Source: Actinomadura sp. NBRC 104425 (GTDB lineage: Bacteria > Actinomycetota > Actinomycetes > Streptosporangiales > Streptosporangiaceae). Taken from it: 64,000 nt of DNA. Shown piece by piece: positions 1 to 7,651 of this stretch. A program made the position numbers and the translations under genes. Position 1 is the first letter of the stretch; every line of letters starts with the position of its first letter. A model generated the notes under the pieces. The model was not told where the DNA came from and made no database searches. It saw only the letters and a program-made list of their open reading frames with translations. The stretch spans positions 1 to 64,000 of the forward strand of contig NZ_BSTN01000027.1 in assembly GCF_030269545.1 (NCBI RefSeq). Reading direction: 5' to 3'.

Positions 1-134
1 GCGGGTTGCGGGCGCGGTCGTGGGCGGACGGGCACGGGATGCCATCGCGGGTCAGGCCCTCGGCGATGGCGAACAGGCCCTTCTCGATGGAGTCCTCGAG
101 GCCGAGGAACTCGCGGAAGATGCGTTGCGCCCCC
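1..134 (-). pseudogene. Serine recombinase fragment, runs off left edge
   Basis: Reading the minus strand from about 134 down to 1 gives RIFREFLGLEDSIEKGLFAI, followed by AEGLTRDGIPCPSAHDRARN. This closely resembles the Recombinase domain (PF07508 type) of large serine integrases, where an IAEGLTRDGIPSPSAHD-like string follows a hydrophobic helix. No catalytic resolvase domain lies upstream: the homology stops near 134 and changes into an efflux-adaptor fragment. What is visible is therefore an N-terminally truncated piece whose C-terminal part continues left of the window. It may mark the scar of an integrated element. Family assignment rests on motif memory, not on a search. Confidence 0.65.
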
Positions 135-180
135 TGTCGGTGGTGATCTCCACCCGGACCGGTGCCTGGTCCAGCCTCCC
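135..180 (-). pseudogene. HlyD-type adaptor fragment (duplicate of part of the 2299-3483 gene)
   Basis: Bases 135-180 match bases 2505-2550 at about 44 of 46 positions on the same strand. The minus-strand translation contains LDQAPVRVEITTD, as in the intact adaptor downstream. Nothing else of the adaptor is present here. It abuts the recombinase fragment on one side and a histidine-kinase fragment on the other, so it is a relic and not a gene. Confidence 0.75.
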
Positions 181-220
181 GACATCCGTGCAAAGGGCGC
201 GGGGCGCGCGGGGCGCGCCC

Positions 221-297
221 GGCGGCCGGGTGGAGATCACCATGACGACCAGGGCGGGACGGGCATCGGTGTCCGTCGTCGACACCGGCCCCGTCTC
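221..297 (+). pseudogene. Histidine kinase ATPase-domain fragment (duplicate of part of the 4782-5897 gene)
   Basis: Bases 221-290 align with 5631-5700 at roughly 84 percent identity (about 11 differences in 70). The plus-strand translation GGRVEITMTTRAGRASVSVV resembles the GGRVEVATETRAGRASVSVV stretch of the intact kinase. Orientation relative to the adaptor fragment matches the intact locus (adaptor minus, kinase plus). This suggests the remains of a tandem paralogous copy of the whole efflux/two-component cluster, collapsed by deletion. Confidence 0.7.
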
Positions 298-303
298 CAC
301 CCT

Positions 304-1551
304 TCAGGTCGTGCGCAGGGCCTCGGTTGGGGAGAGGCGGGCGGCGCGAAGGGCGGGCAGGAGACCGGCGACGGCGCCGATGAGGACGGCCGAGCCTATG
401 CCGCCCACCCACGCCTGGACGGGAATGACGATGGTCCAGCCCCGCAGACCGGCGTACACCGCCGTCGCGGCAGCACCCGCCACCACGCCCGCGGCGCCGC
501 CGAGTACCGACAGCAGGATCGCCTCCGCCAGGAACTGCGTGCGGATCTGGTTCCGGGTGGCGCCGAGCGCGCGGCGCAGGCCGATTTCCGAGCGGCGCTC
601 CAAGACGGAGATGATCATGATGTTGGCCACGCCGACCGCCCCCACCACCAGGGCGACCACGCCGAGTCCCAGGAACAGGCTGTTGAAGGCCCCCTGCGCG
701 GCGGCGCGGGCGGTGAGCGCGTCGGAGGGCTGGCTCACGTTGACCTCGTTCGGCGCCTCCGGGTTCGCGGTTTGCGCAAGCACCCGCTGCACTGCCTCCA
801 CCTTGGCGGTCTCGGACCGTACGTAGAGGGTGCTGGGCGGGCCGTCCACGGGTTCGCCGCGGACCATGGCGATGTGGCCGAGGTAGCGCCGTGCGGCCGG
901 GTATCCGACCAGGGCGCTGGAGTCGATGTCCGGTGCGAGTGTCGCCGGGGTGAGGATCCCGGCGACGTAGAACCACTGCCCGCCCAGCCACACGCGCTGC
1001 CCCGGGCGGACGCGGTCGATGCCCAGCCGCCGCGCGGCCGTCGCGCCGAGCACGACGGCGGGCTGTGTCGCAGTGGCCTCGTTCAGCCAGCGGCCGTGAG
1101 CGACCGAGGCCCCCGCGACCTGCGGCAGGTTCAGGCTCGCCGCCTGCACCTTCAGCCCGTTGGTGTTGATCGCGGGAATGAGCGGGCTGCGGTACACCAT
1201 GGCGTTCTCGACGGTGCCGGTGTGCGCCACCTCCTCCACGGCGCCGAGCCGCGCGACGCGGGCGGGCGCGGCGACCGGCATGACCGCCCGCTCCTGGGTG
1301 AAGCTCTGGCCGGCGCTGGCGGTCAGCAGGTTCGTGCCGAGCCGGTCGATCTCGGCAAGCAGCCCGGCCTGCGACGACGCCGACAGCCCGAGGACCGCGA
1401 CGATCGCCGTGGTGCCGATGGCGATGCCGAGCGCGGACAGCAGGGCGCGCAGCGGCCGGGCGCGCAGCCCGGTGCCCGCCACCCGGAGCTGGTCCCGCAG
1501 GCTCAGCCGCGCGGGGACGGGTTGGGACGGATCCGGCATGTGATGCGGCAT
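304..1551 (-). CDS. FtsX/MacB-family ABC transporter permease
   Basis: Integral membrane subunit of a MacB-type exporter (415 aa). One membrane helix lies near residues 35-57, followed by a large extracytoplasmic MacB_PCD-like domain (about 60-280) and a C-terminal FtsX block with three helices (about 290-315, 341-365, 380-400). That block contains the typical ERRSEIGLRRALGATRNQI coupling segment. It is the last gene of a minus-strand operon, one base after the stop-start junction with its ATPase. In this family the permease works mechanically with the ATPase and a periplasmic-type adaptor to expel peptides, antibiotics or lipids. The substrate cannot be read from the sequence. A second in-frame ATG four codons in is an alternative start. 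Confidence 0.93.
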   Translation of the reverse strand: MPHHMPDPSQPVPARLSLRDQLRVAGTGLRARPLRALLSALGIAIGTTAIVAVLGLSASSQAGLLAEIDRLGTNLLTASAGQSFTQERAVMPVAAPARVARLGAVEEVAHTGTVENAMVYRSPLIPAINTNGLKVQAASLNLPQVAGASVAHGRWLNEATATQPAVVLGATAARRLGIDRVRPGQRVWLGGQWFYVAGILTPATLAPDIDSSALVGYPAARRYLGHIAMVRGEPVDGPPSTLYVRSETAKVEAVQRVLAQTANPEAPNEVNVSQPSDALTARAAAQGAFNSLFLGLGVVALVVGAVGVANIMIISVLERRSEIGLRRALGATRNQIRTQFLAEAILLSVLGGAAGVVAGAAATAVYAGLRGWTIVIPVQAWVGGIGSAVLIGAVAGLLPALRAARLSPTEALRTT

Positions 1552-1552
1552 G

Positions 1553-2302
1553 TCAGTCCGCCTCTCCCGGTGCCGCGGCGGCCCCGGCGGGGACGGCGGG
1601 GCCGTCGTCGGCGACGATCCGGCCGTCGCGCACCTGCACCCGGCGGGGCAGCTGCGCGGCCAGGTCGCCGTCGTGCGTGATCATGACGATGGTGGCGCCC
1701 TCGTCGTTCAGCTCCCGCAGCAGGTCGAGGATCGAGGCGCCGGTGGCGCTGTCGAGGTTGCCGGTCGGCTCGTCGGCGAGGACGATCGCCGGGCGGCCCA
1801 CCAGCGCGCGGGCGATCGCCACCCGCTGGCGTTCGCCTCCGGACATGGCCCCGGGGCGGAAGTCGCGGCGGTGCGCGAGCCCCACGCGGTCGAGGGCCTC
1901 GGCGGCGCGGCGCCGCCGCTCACCGGCCTCCACGCCCGCGTACAGCAGACCGTCCGCGACGTTCTCCAGGGCCGTGGAGTGCGCGGCCAGGAAGAACTGC
2001 TGGAAGACGAACCCGATGCGGCGGGCGCGCAGGGCCGCGAGTCCGCGGTCGTCCAGCCCGGCCGTGTCGACGCCGTCGATCCGGACCAGCCCGGTCGTGG
2101 GCCGCTCCAGCGTGCCCATGACGTGCAGGAGGGTCGTCTTCCCCGAGCCCGACGGCCCGACGACGGCGACCAGCTCGCCGTGCCGGACGGTGAGGCTCAC
2201 GCCGCGCAGCGCGGGCACGGGCGACTGTCCCCCGTAGGTCTTGGTGACGGCGTCGAGCTGGAGCGCCGGAGGCCGGTCGTGCAGGTCGTGCGTCGTGCTC
2301 AT
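1553..2302 (-). CDS. MacB/LolD-type ABC transporter ATP-binding protein
   Basis: Cytoplasmic ATPase of 249 aa. The Walker A motif GPSGSGKTT is near residues 49-57, with Q-loop FVFQQFF, signature MSGGERQRVAIARAL and Walker B IVLADEPTGNLDSATG followed by the H-loop ITHD. The NLDSATG form is typical of the LolD/MacB group. Its ATG overlaps the stop of the adaptor gene by four bases (ATGA), showing translational coupling, and the permease gene follows after one base. It should pair with the FtsX-type permease as a homodimer. The C-terminal tail is Ala/Pro rich and probably disordered. Confidence 0.95.
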   Translation of the reverse strand: MSTTHDLHDRPPALQLDAVTKTYGGQSPVPALRGVSLTVRHGELVAVVGPSGSGKTTLLHVMGTLERPTTGLVRIDGVDTAGLDDRGLAALRARRIGFVFQQFFLAAHSTALENVADGLLYAGVEAGERRRRAAEALDRVGLAHRRDFRPGAMSGGERQRVAIARALVGRPAIVLADEPTGNLDSATGASILDLLRELNDEGATIVMITHDGDLAAQLPRRVQVRDGRIVADDGPAVPAGAAAAPGEAD

Positions 2303-3483
2303 GAGGCGGGCACCACCACTCGGTCGCCCACCGACAGGGCCCCGGACACCTGCACGAGGCCGTCGCCGCTGTCGAACATGCCGAGCGTCACGGGGACCAG
2401 GCGACGCTTGCGGGCGTCCGCCGGGTCTGCCACCTCGACGGCGTAGCCGCCGCCGTCCCTGCCGAGCAGCGCGGTGACCGGGACGACCAGGGCCTTCGCG
2501 ACCTTGTCGGTGGTGATCTCCACCCTGACCGGTGCCTGGTCCAGCGTCCCCGCGTCCTTGGGACGGGTGAGCTCGATGGACACCGGGATCGTGGAGCCGG
2601 AGGAGTCCTTCTCCTCGTCGACGGGCTTGGCGACCGTCCCGATGCGGCTCACCCGGCCTGGGGTCGTTTTGTTGTCCGGGAGGGTGATCTGGACGCGGTC
2701 CCCCGCCTTGACGTGGGTCTGCTGAGCGGGGTCCAGTTCCACCGTCACCTGGCGCCCGGTCGAGGTGGCCTGGGCGACCTGGGCTCCCGGCGCCGCCGGC
2801 GCCCCGGTCTTGGCCATCGTCTTCGACACCCGAATCGGGCCGGGGAGGAACACCGCGTCCCCCAGGGCCAGTTCGCCGGTCTCGGCGGCGCCCAGATCGT
2901 CCTGGAGTGCGGCGACCGCCTCCGCCGTCTCCCACCCGTAGTAGTCGGAGTCGGGGTCGATCTCGGTCTTCTCGGCGTAGCCGAGCCTCACGAGGTTGGC
3001 GTTGAGATCGCGCACCTCGCGCCCTTTGGCGCCCACCGACAGGGCGCGGTAGACGGGGGTTTTGCCGCAGATCAGTACGACCGGCTTCTCGTCCACCCGG
3101 TAGAGGGTCCTGCCGCAGCCGATCTCCTTGCCCTCGCCCGGGAGGCGGGTGTAGACGCCCTTGGCCTGGTTGACGACGGTGTACGGGGTGCCGTCGCCCT
3201 GGGCCGCGTACGAGAGCGTCCCGCTCCGCGTCACCCGCGTGGACAGCGGCGCCTCCCGGACGGGGACCAGGGTGGTGCCATCGGTGGAGGTTGCGGGCGG
3301 GGTGTCCTCGCCGCCGAACGGGCCCGCGACGGCGGCGCCCGCCGCGGTCAGCAGCGCCAGGACTCCCGCACCGGCGAGGACCATCCACCGTCTGCGCCCC
3401 CGCGGCCTACGGCGTTCCGTGGCCGGCGGCGCGGGGTCGGTGCCGGCGGCGGTGTGCGGAGTCCGATCGACCATCGCGCTCAT
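2299..3483 (-). CDS. Efflux adaptor (HlyD/RND-type) with inserted peptidoglycan-binding domain
   Basis: Membrane-anchored adaptor protein. The start at 3483 is chosen because its ATG overlaps the upstream stop (ATGA); an in-frame start 11 codons earlier exists. After a basic segment (RRRPRGRRRW) comes one membrane helix (about 34-55), then an extracytoplasmic region. This contains a PG_binding_1-like segment (GREVRDLNANLVRLGY to WETAEAVAALQ) and lipoyl/beta-barrel HlyD strands (VTVELDPAQQTHVKAGDRVQ). Actinobacteria commonly combine these two modules in adaptors for MacB-like exporters. It should link the FtsX permease to the cell wall side. A 46-bp piece of this gene is duplicated at 135-180. 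Confidence 0.9.
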   Translation of the reverse strand: MSAMVDRTPHTAAGTDPAPPATERRRPRGRRRWMVLAGAGVLALLTAAGAAVAGPFGGEDTPPATSTDGTTLVPVREAPLSTRVTRSGTLSYAAQGDGTPYTVVNQAKGVYTRLPGEGKEIGCGRTLYRVDEKPVVLICGKTPVYRALSVGAKGREVRDLNANLVRLGYAEKTEIDPDSDYYGWETAEAVAALQDDLGAAETGELALGDAVFLPGPIRVSKTMAKTGAPAAPGAQVAQATSTGRQVTVELDPAQQTHVKAGDRVQITLPDNKTTPGRVSRIGTVAKPVDEEKDSSGSTIPVSIELTRPKDAGTLDQAPVRVEITTDKVAKALVVPVTALLGRDGGGYAVEVADPADARKRRLVPVTLGMFDSGDGLVQVSGALSVGDRVVVPAS

Positions 3484-4004
3484 CCCCCGGCTCCCGCAGG
3501 CCGCAGCGACCGGCACTTCTGCTCGGCCGCCTTGAACTGGGGCGACTCGGGGTCCAGGTCACCGATGTCGAGTCGGCCGTTCTGGGGGTCGGGGAACTGC
3601 GACAGTCCGTTCTGGCGCATGCACTGGGCGTACTTGAGCATCTTGGCCTGCGCGTCCGGGTCCTGCCGTCCGCCGGAATGCCAGCCCGGCGGACGCACCG
3701 ACTCACACGCCTTCTCCGCGGCCTTGAACTCGGGTGTCTCGGGGTTGACCTTCCCCCTCGGCATGAGGAACTTCGTCCCGTCGATGGGGTCGGGCCAGTC
3801 GGGGACGCCGTTGCGGCGCATGCACCGGGCGTACGCCAGGTACCGGTCGTCGGCCTTGGCGGTGGACCGCCCGCCGCCGCTGGCCGCCGTACCAGTCCCG
3901 CCGGACGAGGCGTCCGACCCGCCGCAGGCCGCGAGCCCCGGCAGCAATATCGACAGCGCCGCCAGCGGCAGCACCAGAGCCCGTCCCGGTCTCGTCGCGG
4001 ACAT
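3480..4004 (-). CDS. Secreted lipoprotein with duplicated Cys-containing repeat
   Basis: First gene of the efflux operon (about 174 aa). The N-terminus is a lipoprotein signal with lipobox LAAC followed by GGSDASSGG, so the mature protein should be lipid-anchored at the outer face of the membrane. The mature part holds two related repeats of about 50 residues. Each starts YAxCMRxNG and ends with FKAAExxCxS, so each has a Cys pair that could form a disulfide. Such proteins often accompany HlyD/MacB genes in actinobacteria, but their role is unknown to me; substrate capture is a guess. AAGGAG lies 8 bases before the ATG at 4004; GTG at 4007 is an alternative start. Confidence 0.85.
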   Translation of the reverse strand: MSATRPGRALVLPLAALSILLPGLAACGGSDASSGGTGTAASGGGRSTAKADDRYLAYARCMRRNGVPDWPDPIDGTKFLMPRGKVNPETPEFKAAEKACESVRPPGWHSGGRQDPDAQAKMLKYAQCMRQNGLSQFPDPQNGRLDIGDLDPESPQFKAAEQKCRSLRPAGAGG

Positions 4005-4060
4005 CACCTGATCTCCTTCGCGTCGGTGGACGGCTGATGGCGACCAGTTCTACGCGGCGG

Positions 4061-4104
4061 GCGGTCACACCGCGGTCAGAGCGGCTGTGACCGGGCTGTG
4101 ACCG
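4061..4104. promoter_or_regulatory. Four contiguous 11-bp repeats, likely OmpR-type operator
   Basis: The 122-bp divergent gap holds gcggtcacacc and gcggtcagagc, followed at once by two identical ggctgtgaccg units. All four are 11 bp and contiguous, and the second pair is inverted relative to the first (GCGGTCACA against TGTGACCGC). Phased direct repeats of 10-11 bp are how OmpR/PhoB-family regulators bind as tandem dimers. The neighbouring regulator gene is of that family, so this is the probable control site for both the efflux operon and the two-component operon. Confidence 0.7.
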
Positions 4105-4129
4105 CGCCGTTGGTTACCTTGGGGTTGCG

Positions 4130-4804
4130 ATGAGAGTGCTGGTGGTTGAGGACCACGCCGAACTCGCGGCGTCCGTGGCGAGGGTCCTGCGCCGGGAGGG
4201 GATGGCCGTCGACGTCGCCCATGACGGCACGGCGGCGCTCGAGCGGACGTCCGTGGTGGAGTACGACGTCGTCGTGCTCGACCGGGACCTGCCCGTCGTC
4301 CACGGTGACGACGTGTGCCGGTCGCTGGTGAGCCGGACCCGCCGCACCCGCGTGCTGATGCTGACCGCGTCCGGCACGGTCGCCGACCGCGTGTCCGGGC
4401 TGAGCATGGGCGCCGACGACTACCTGCCCAAACCGTTCGCCTACGCCGAGCTGGTGGCCCGGATCCGGGCCCTGGGACGCCGCGCCCAGCCCGCGCTGCC
4501 GCCCGTCCTGGAGCGCGGCGACCTGCGGCTGGACCCGGCTCAGCGGATCGCGACCCGGGCGGGGATGCGGCTGGCGCTGAGCCCGAAGGAGTTCGCGGTC
4601 CTGGAGTACCTGCTCGGCGCGGACGGGCGTGCCGTGCCCGCCGAGGAGCTGCTGGAACGGGTGTGGGACGAGGCCGCCGACCCGTTCACCACCACCGTCA
4701 AGGCGACGGTGAACCGGCTGCGGGCCAAGCTCGGCCCGCCCCCGGTGATCGAGACCATCCCGCAGGGCGGCTACCGGATCGGTGACGACCGTGCGCCTTC
4801 CTGA
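4130..4804 (+). CDS. OmpR/PhoB-family response regulator
   Basis: Cytoplasmic DNA-binding response regulator of 224 aa. The N-terminal receiver domain carries the acidic pair near residue 8 (VVEDH), phospho-acceptor Asp51 (VVLDRDLP), and Lys101 in YLPKPF. The C-terminal winged helix (about 130-220) includes LSPKEFAVLEYLL and the wing motif IETIPQGGYRI. The gene starts divergently from the efflux operon and overlaps the kinase gene by 23 bases, so the two are translationally coupled. It probably controls the adjacent exporter through the 11-bp repeats at 4061-4104. Confidence 0.96.
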   Translation: MRVLVVEDHAELAASVARVLRREGMAVDVAHDGTAALERTSVVEYDVVVLDRDLPVVHGDDVCRSLVSRTRRTRVLMLTASGTVADRVSGLSMGADDYLPKPFAYAELVARIRALGRRAQPALPPVLERGDLRLDPAQRIATRAGMRLALSPKEFAVLEYLLGADGRAVPAEELLERVWDEAADPFTTTVKATVNRLRAKLGPPPVIETIPQGGYRIGDDRAPS

Positions 4805-5897
4805 CGCCTTCCGCACCGTGCGGATGCGCCTCACCGCCCTGTACGGCGGACTGTTCATGATCTCCGGTACGTTGCTCCTGGCGCTCAACTTCTGGCTGTT
4901 CAGCCGTTCCAAGGTCGGACTGGTGGTCATCACCGACCACGGCAACCCGCGGCAGTTCCGCGAGCTGCTGCGGGCCGGCCGGGACGCACAGCTGCGGGAG
5001 CTTCTGCTCCAGTCCGGCACCGCCCTGGCGGTCATGGTGGTGGTCTCGATCGCGCTGGGGTGGCTGGTCGCCGGGCGCGTGCTGCGCCCGCTGCGCACGA
5101 TGACCGCCACCATCCAGCGGATCTCCGCCAGCAACGTGCACGAGCGGCTCGCCTTCGCCGGGCCCCGTGACGAGTTGAAGGACCTCGCCGACACCGTCGA
5201 CGGCCTGCTCGAACGGCTGGCGGCCGCCCTCGACGCGCACAAGCGCTTCGTCGCCAACGCCGCGCACGAGCTGCGGACGCCGCTCACCCTGGAGCGCGCG
5301 CTGCTGGAGGAGACCCTCACCGACCGGGAGGCGACCCTGCACTCGTACCGGGCGACCTCGGAGCGGCTGCTGGAGATCAGCCGGGACCAGGGGTCGCTGC
5401 TGGAGGCTTTGCTCACGCTGACCGGCAGCGAACGCGGCCTCGACCGCCGGGACCCCTTCGACCTGGCCGACCTCGCCCGCCGGGCCGTCGAGGCGACCCG
5501 CACCGAGGCGGACGGGCGCGGCATCCGCGTCCACACCCGGATCGAGCCCGCGGCGTCCACGGGCCACCTCGCGCTGGCCGCCCGCCTGGTCGCCAACCTC
5601 GTCGAGAACGCCGTCCACCACAACGTGCCCGGCGGCCGCGTGGAGGTCGCCACGGAGACCAGGGCGGGTCGGGCGTCGGTCTCCGTCGTCAACACCGGTC
5701 CCGTCATCCCGCCGGACCAGGTGGACCGGCTTTTCGAGCCCTTCCAGCGTCTCGGTGGACGCTCCTCGCACGGCAACGGCCACCACGGCCTCGGCCTGTC
5801 GATCGTCCGCGCCATAGCCACGGCCCACGACGCCACCCTCACCGCCCACGCCCTCCCCGACGGCGGCCTCCTTGTAGAAGTCGCGTTCCCCACCTGA
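4782..5897 (+). CDS. Sensor histidine kinase
   Basis: Membrane-bound kinase of 371 aa with a GTG start overlapping the regulator gene. Layout: membrane helix 1 (about 20-40), a short extracytoplasmic loop of about 40 residues, helix 2 (about 80-98), HAMP linker, and a HisKA domain with His162 in FVANAAHELRTPLTLERA. The HATPase domain follows, with N-box NLVENAVHHN and G-box HGLGLSIVRAIA. The small external loop suggests sensing at or within the membrane, as in antibiotic-responsive systems. The usual DxGxG element reads NTGPVIPP, which is common in actinobacterial kinases. Residues around 284-310 are duplicated as a relic at 221-297. Confidence 0.95.
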   Translation: MTTVRLPDAFRTVRMRLTALYGGLFMISGTLLLALNFWLFSRSKVGLVVITDHGNPRQFRELLRAGRDAQLRELLLQSGTALAVMVVVSIALGWLVAGRVLRPLRTMTATIQRISASNVHERLAFAGPRDELKDLADTVDGLLERLAAALDAHKRFVANAAHELRTPLTLERALLEETLTDREATLHSYRATSERLLEISRDQGSLLEALLTLTGSERGLDRRDPFDLADLARRAVEATRTEADGRGIRVHTRIEPAASTGHLALAARLVANLVENAVHHNVPGGRVEVATETRAGRASVSVVNTGPVIPPDQVDRLFEPFQRLGGRSSHGNGHHGLGLSIVRAIATAHDATLTAHALPDGGLLVEVAFPT

Positions 5898-5953
5898 ACC
5901 GTGAGCCGAACAGCGGGCACTTGAGGTGGATCCGCTCGCCCTCCGTGCCGAGC

Positions 5954-6111
5954 GTCCTCCCCGAGCAAGCGGGGGTGTTTCGGCAGGCGGTCGGCCCGGA
6001 CGGGACGGTGTCGCCGTCCTCCCTGCGCGAGCGGGGGGTTCCGTGCTCCGCAACGTGTCAGTGAGCTGGAGCAGAAGGTCAGGTTTCCCCTGCGCGAGCG
6101 GGGGTGCTCCG
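5954..6111. CRISPR. Degenerate CRISPR remnant, three repeats and two spacers
   Basis: Three related units lie at 5954-5982, 6016-6043 and 6083-6111. They share an inner core of the form GCGCGAGCGGGGG(T)G with flanking CCTCCCC and TTCCG, the shape of actinobacterial type I-E repeats (29 bp, short GC-rich palindrome). Unit 2 has lost one base and unit 3 diverges at its 5' end. The intervening sequences are 33 and 39 bp and unlike each other. No cas gene or leader is seen nearby, so this looks like an orphan or decaying array. It fills most of the gap between the kinase and phosphatase genes. Confidence 0.7.
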
Positions 6112-6114
6112 GCG

Positions 6115-6816
6115 TCAGGAGTCGCTGATCGTCAGGACCACCTGGACGACGGCGTCGGTGTCGGTCAGGTCGGGCAGCACCAGTTCGGCCCCCGCTGCTC
6201 GCAGCGCCGCCTCGTCGCTGGCGCCCGTCGCTACCGCCACGACCCGAGAGCCGCCCTCGTGCCCGGCCCGCACGTCGTTAGGGGTGTCTCCGATCAGGAC
6301 GGTCGTGGCGGCGTCGAACGTCTCACCGTACTTACGGGCCGCGCGCTGCTGGGCGAGCTTCACCAACGGCGGTCGCTCAGCATCATCCAGGCCATACGAC
6401 CCGATGTCGAAATCCATGAAGGGCGCCAGCTCGAAAGCGGCCAGTTTGTACAAGGCGATTTCCTTCATGTTGCCGGTCAGCACGGACTGGATCACGTCCG
6501 ATTGATCGGCGAGCGCCCGCAACGCCGCCCGCGCCCCTGGCAGGACACGGCCGCGCGCCCTGATGTCTTCCTGGCGCACGGAAAAGGCCTCCGCCAGCAT
6601 GCGCGCGAACCGGGCCATGATCTCGGCTGTCGGCTCGAGGCCGTGCAGTCGCAGCGTGTCCGCCATGATTGCGCGGTCCGTACGGCCTGCCATGTCCGCC
6701 AACCGCTCCAACGGGTGGCCGGTGACCTCGCGGAACACCTCCCCATAGATCTCACCGCTCAGTTGCCTGACGCTGACGAGCGTGTGATCGATGTCCCAGA
6801 GCACAAGCGTTCGCAC
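6115..6816 (-). CDS. HAD-superfamily phosphatase
   Basis: Cytoplasmic haloacid-dehalogenase-type hydrolase, 233 aa from the GTG at 6816. That start places motif I at the N-terminus as usual. Motif I reads LWDIDHT, with nucleophile Asp8 and general acid Asp10. Motif II is SVLTGN, the conserved Lys is in the region following KLAAFEL, and motif III is LIGDTPNDVRAGHEGG. The helical cap between residues 15 and 85 suggests a subclass I phosphatase of the phosphoglycolate phosphatase type. The substrate is unknown. The open frame extends further upstream, but that part lacks coding character. It stands alone, with no operon partner. Confidence 0.88.
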   Translation of the reverse strand: MRTLVLWDIDHTLVSVRQLSGEIYGEVFREVTGHPLERLADMAGRTDRAIMADTLRLHGLEPTAEIMARFARMLAEAFSVRQEDIRARGRVLPGARAALRALADQSDVIQSVLTGNMKEIALYKLAAFELAPFMDFDIGSYGLDDAERPPLVKLAQQRAARKYGETFDAATTVLIGDTPNDVRAGHEGGSRVVAVATGASDEAALRAAGAELVLPDLTDTDAVVQVVLTISDS

Positions 6817-6929
6817 GGACGCATGGTAGGCGACGCCCTCGCGAAGGTGGCCTCGCCCAAAAGCCCCCGACACGCCAACGGCCGACACTGAAGCTGATCT
6901 TCCACGTGTGACCGTGCACAGCCCCAACG

Positions 6930-7363
6930 CATCCTCGGCGTGTGCAAGCACTGGCGGTGCAGGAGGAGGCACGTGGCCTGGCGATCCTCGGCGACACAGC
7001 CGGCACCGACCGCGGGTTCGACGAAGCGCGTGAGCTGATCGCGCAGGCCGCCGCGCATCCTGAGGACGAACCGCCATGGATTCACCTCTTCGACCCCGAC
7101 ATGCTCACCATGCAGCACGGGCTCGCCTACCAGTACCTGGGCGGATAAAGAGGCGGTCGAGCTGCTGACGGCTGGACTCGACGGGCTGCCGGCCGAGGTG
7201 CGTCACGCCGTATGGGTGCTGTACTTCCGCCCTGATCAGGCGCGGTCTCTGCGAGCACTGCACGAGGATGCCGCAGCCGAATGAGTCATAGAGGAGGTCG
7301 CCGACCGCGCCGAGCGTCTCGGCGCGGCGGGGCTCGCCCGTCAGGCGGCGGCACTGCGCTGAC
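6930..7363 (+). pseudogene. C-terminal remnant of a TPR-containing transcriptional regulator
   Basis: Plus-strand translation from about 6930 reads VQALAVQEEARGLAILGD, then WIHLFDPDMLTMQHGLAYQY up to a stop at 7146. After a shift of frame it continues AVELLTAGLDGLPAEVRHAV and, past another stop, EEVADRAERLGAAGLARQAA. This pattern matches the helical repeat tail of actinobacterial Xre-type regulators. The N-terminal helix-turn-helix half is missing and at least two disruptions occur, so the gene is dead. The assignment is from pattern recognition only. Confidence 0.55.
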
Positions 7364-7651
7364 ACGGCGACGCCCCGCCGCAAGCATCGCGAAGAGCGTC
7401 GCCGCGATCCGTCATCAGCCGGTGTATCCGTGGGACCACACGCGGCACCGTGCACGTTGCCGGCGTTCCCCGACCCGGTCGCACGTCCGCGATACCGACG
7501 CTCGGCTACTGGCCACCGGCAGCCGGCCGACCGAGCAGGTCCGCGCTTTCGATCAACGATCCACCAGCACAATGACGAAACATCAGACGGTGCGACCGGC
7601 GCAGCCGGGCGGATGGGAAACAGCCGGGTCGCGGGCTTTTCGTAGCCTGGC
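7364..7651. other. Intergenic stretch without recognisable content
   Basis: About 290 bases between the decayed regulator and the Mrr-type gene. Short open frames exist on both strands, but none has a ribosome binding site, family resemblance or the strong third-position GC bias of neighbouring genes. I see no clear hairpin followed by a T-run. Confidence 0.4.
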
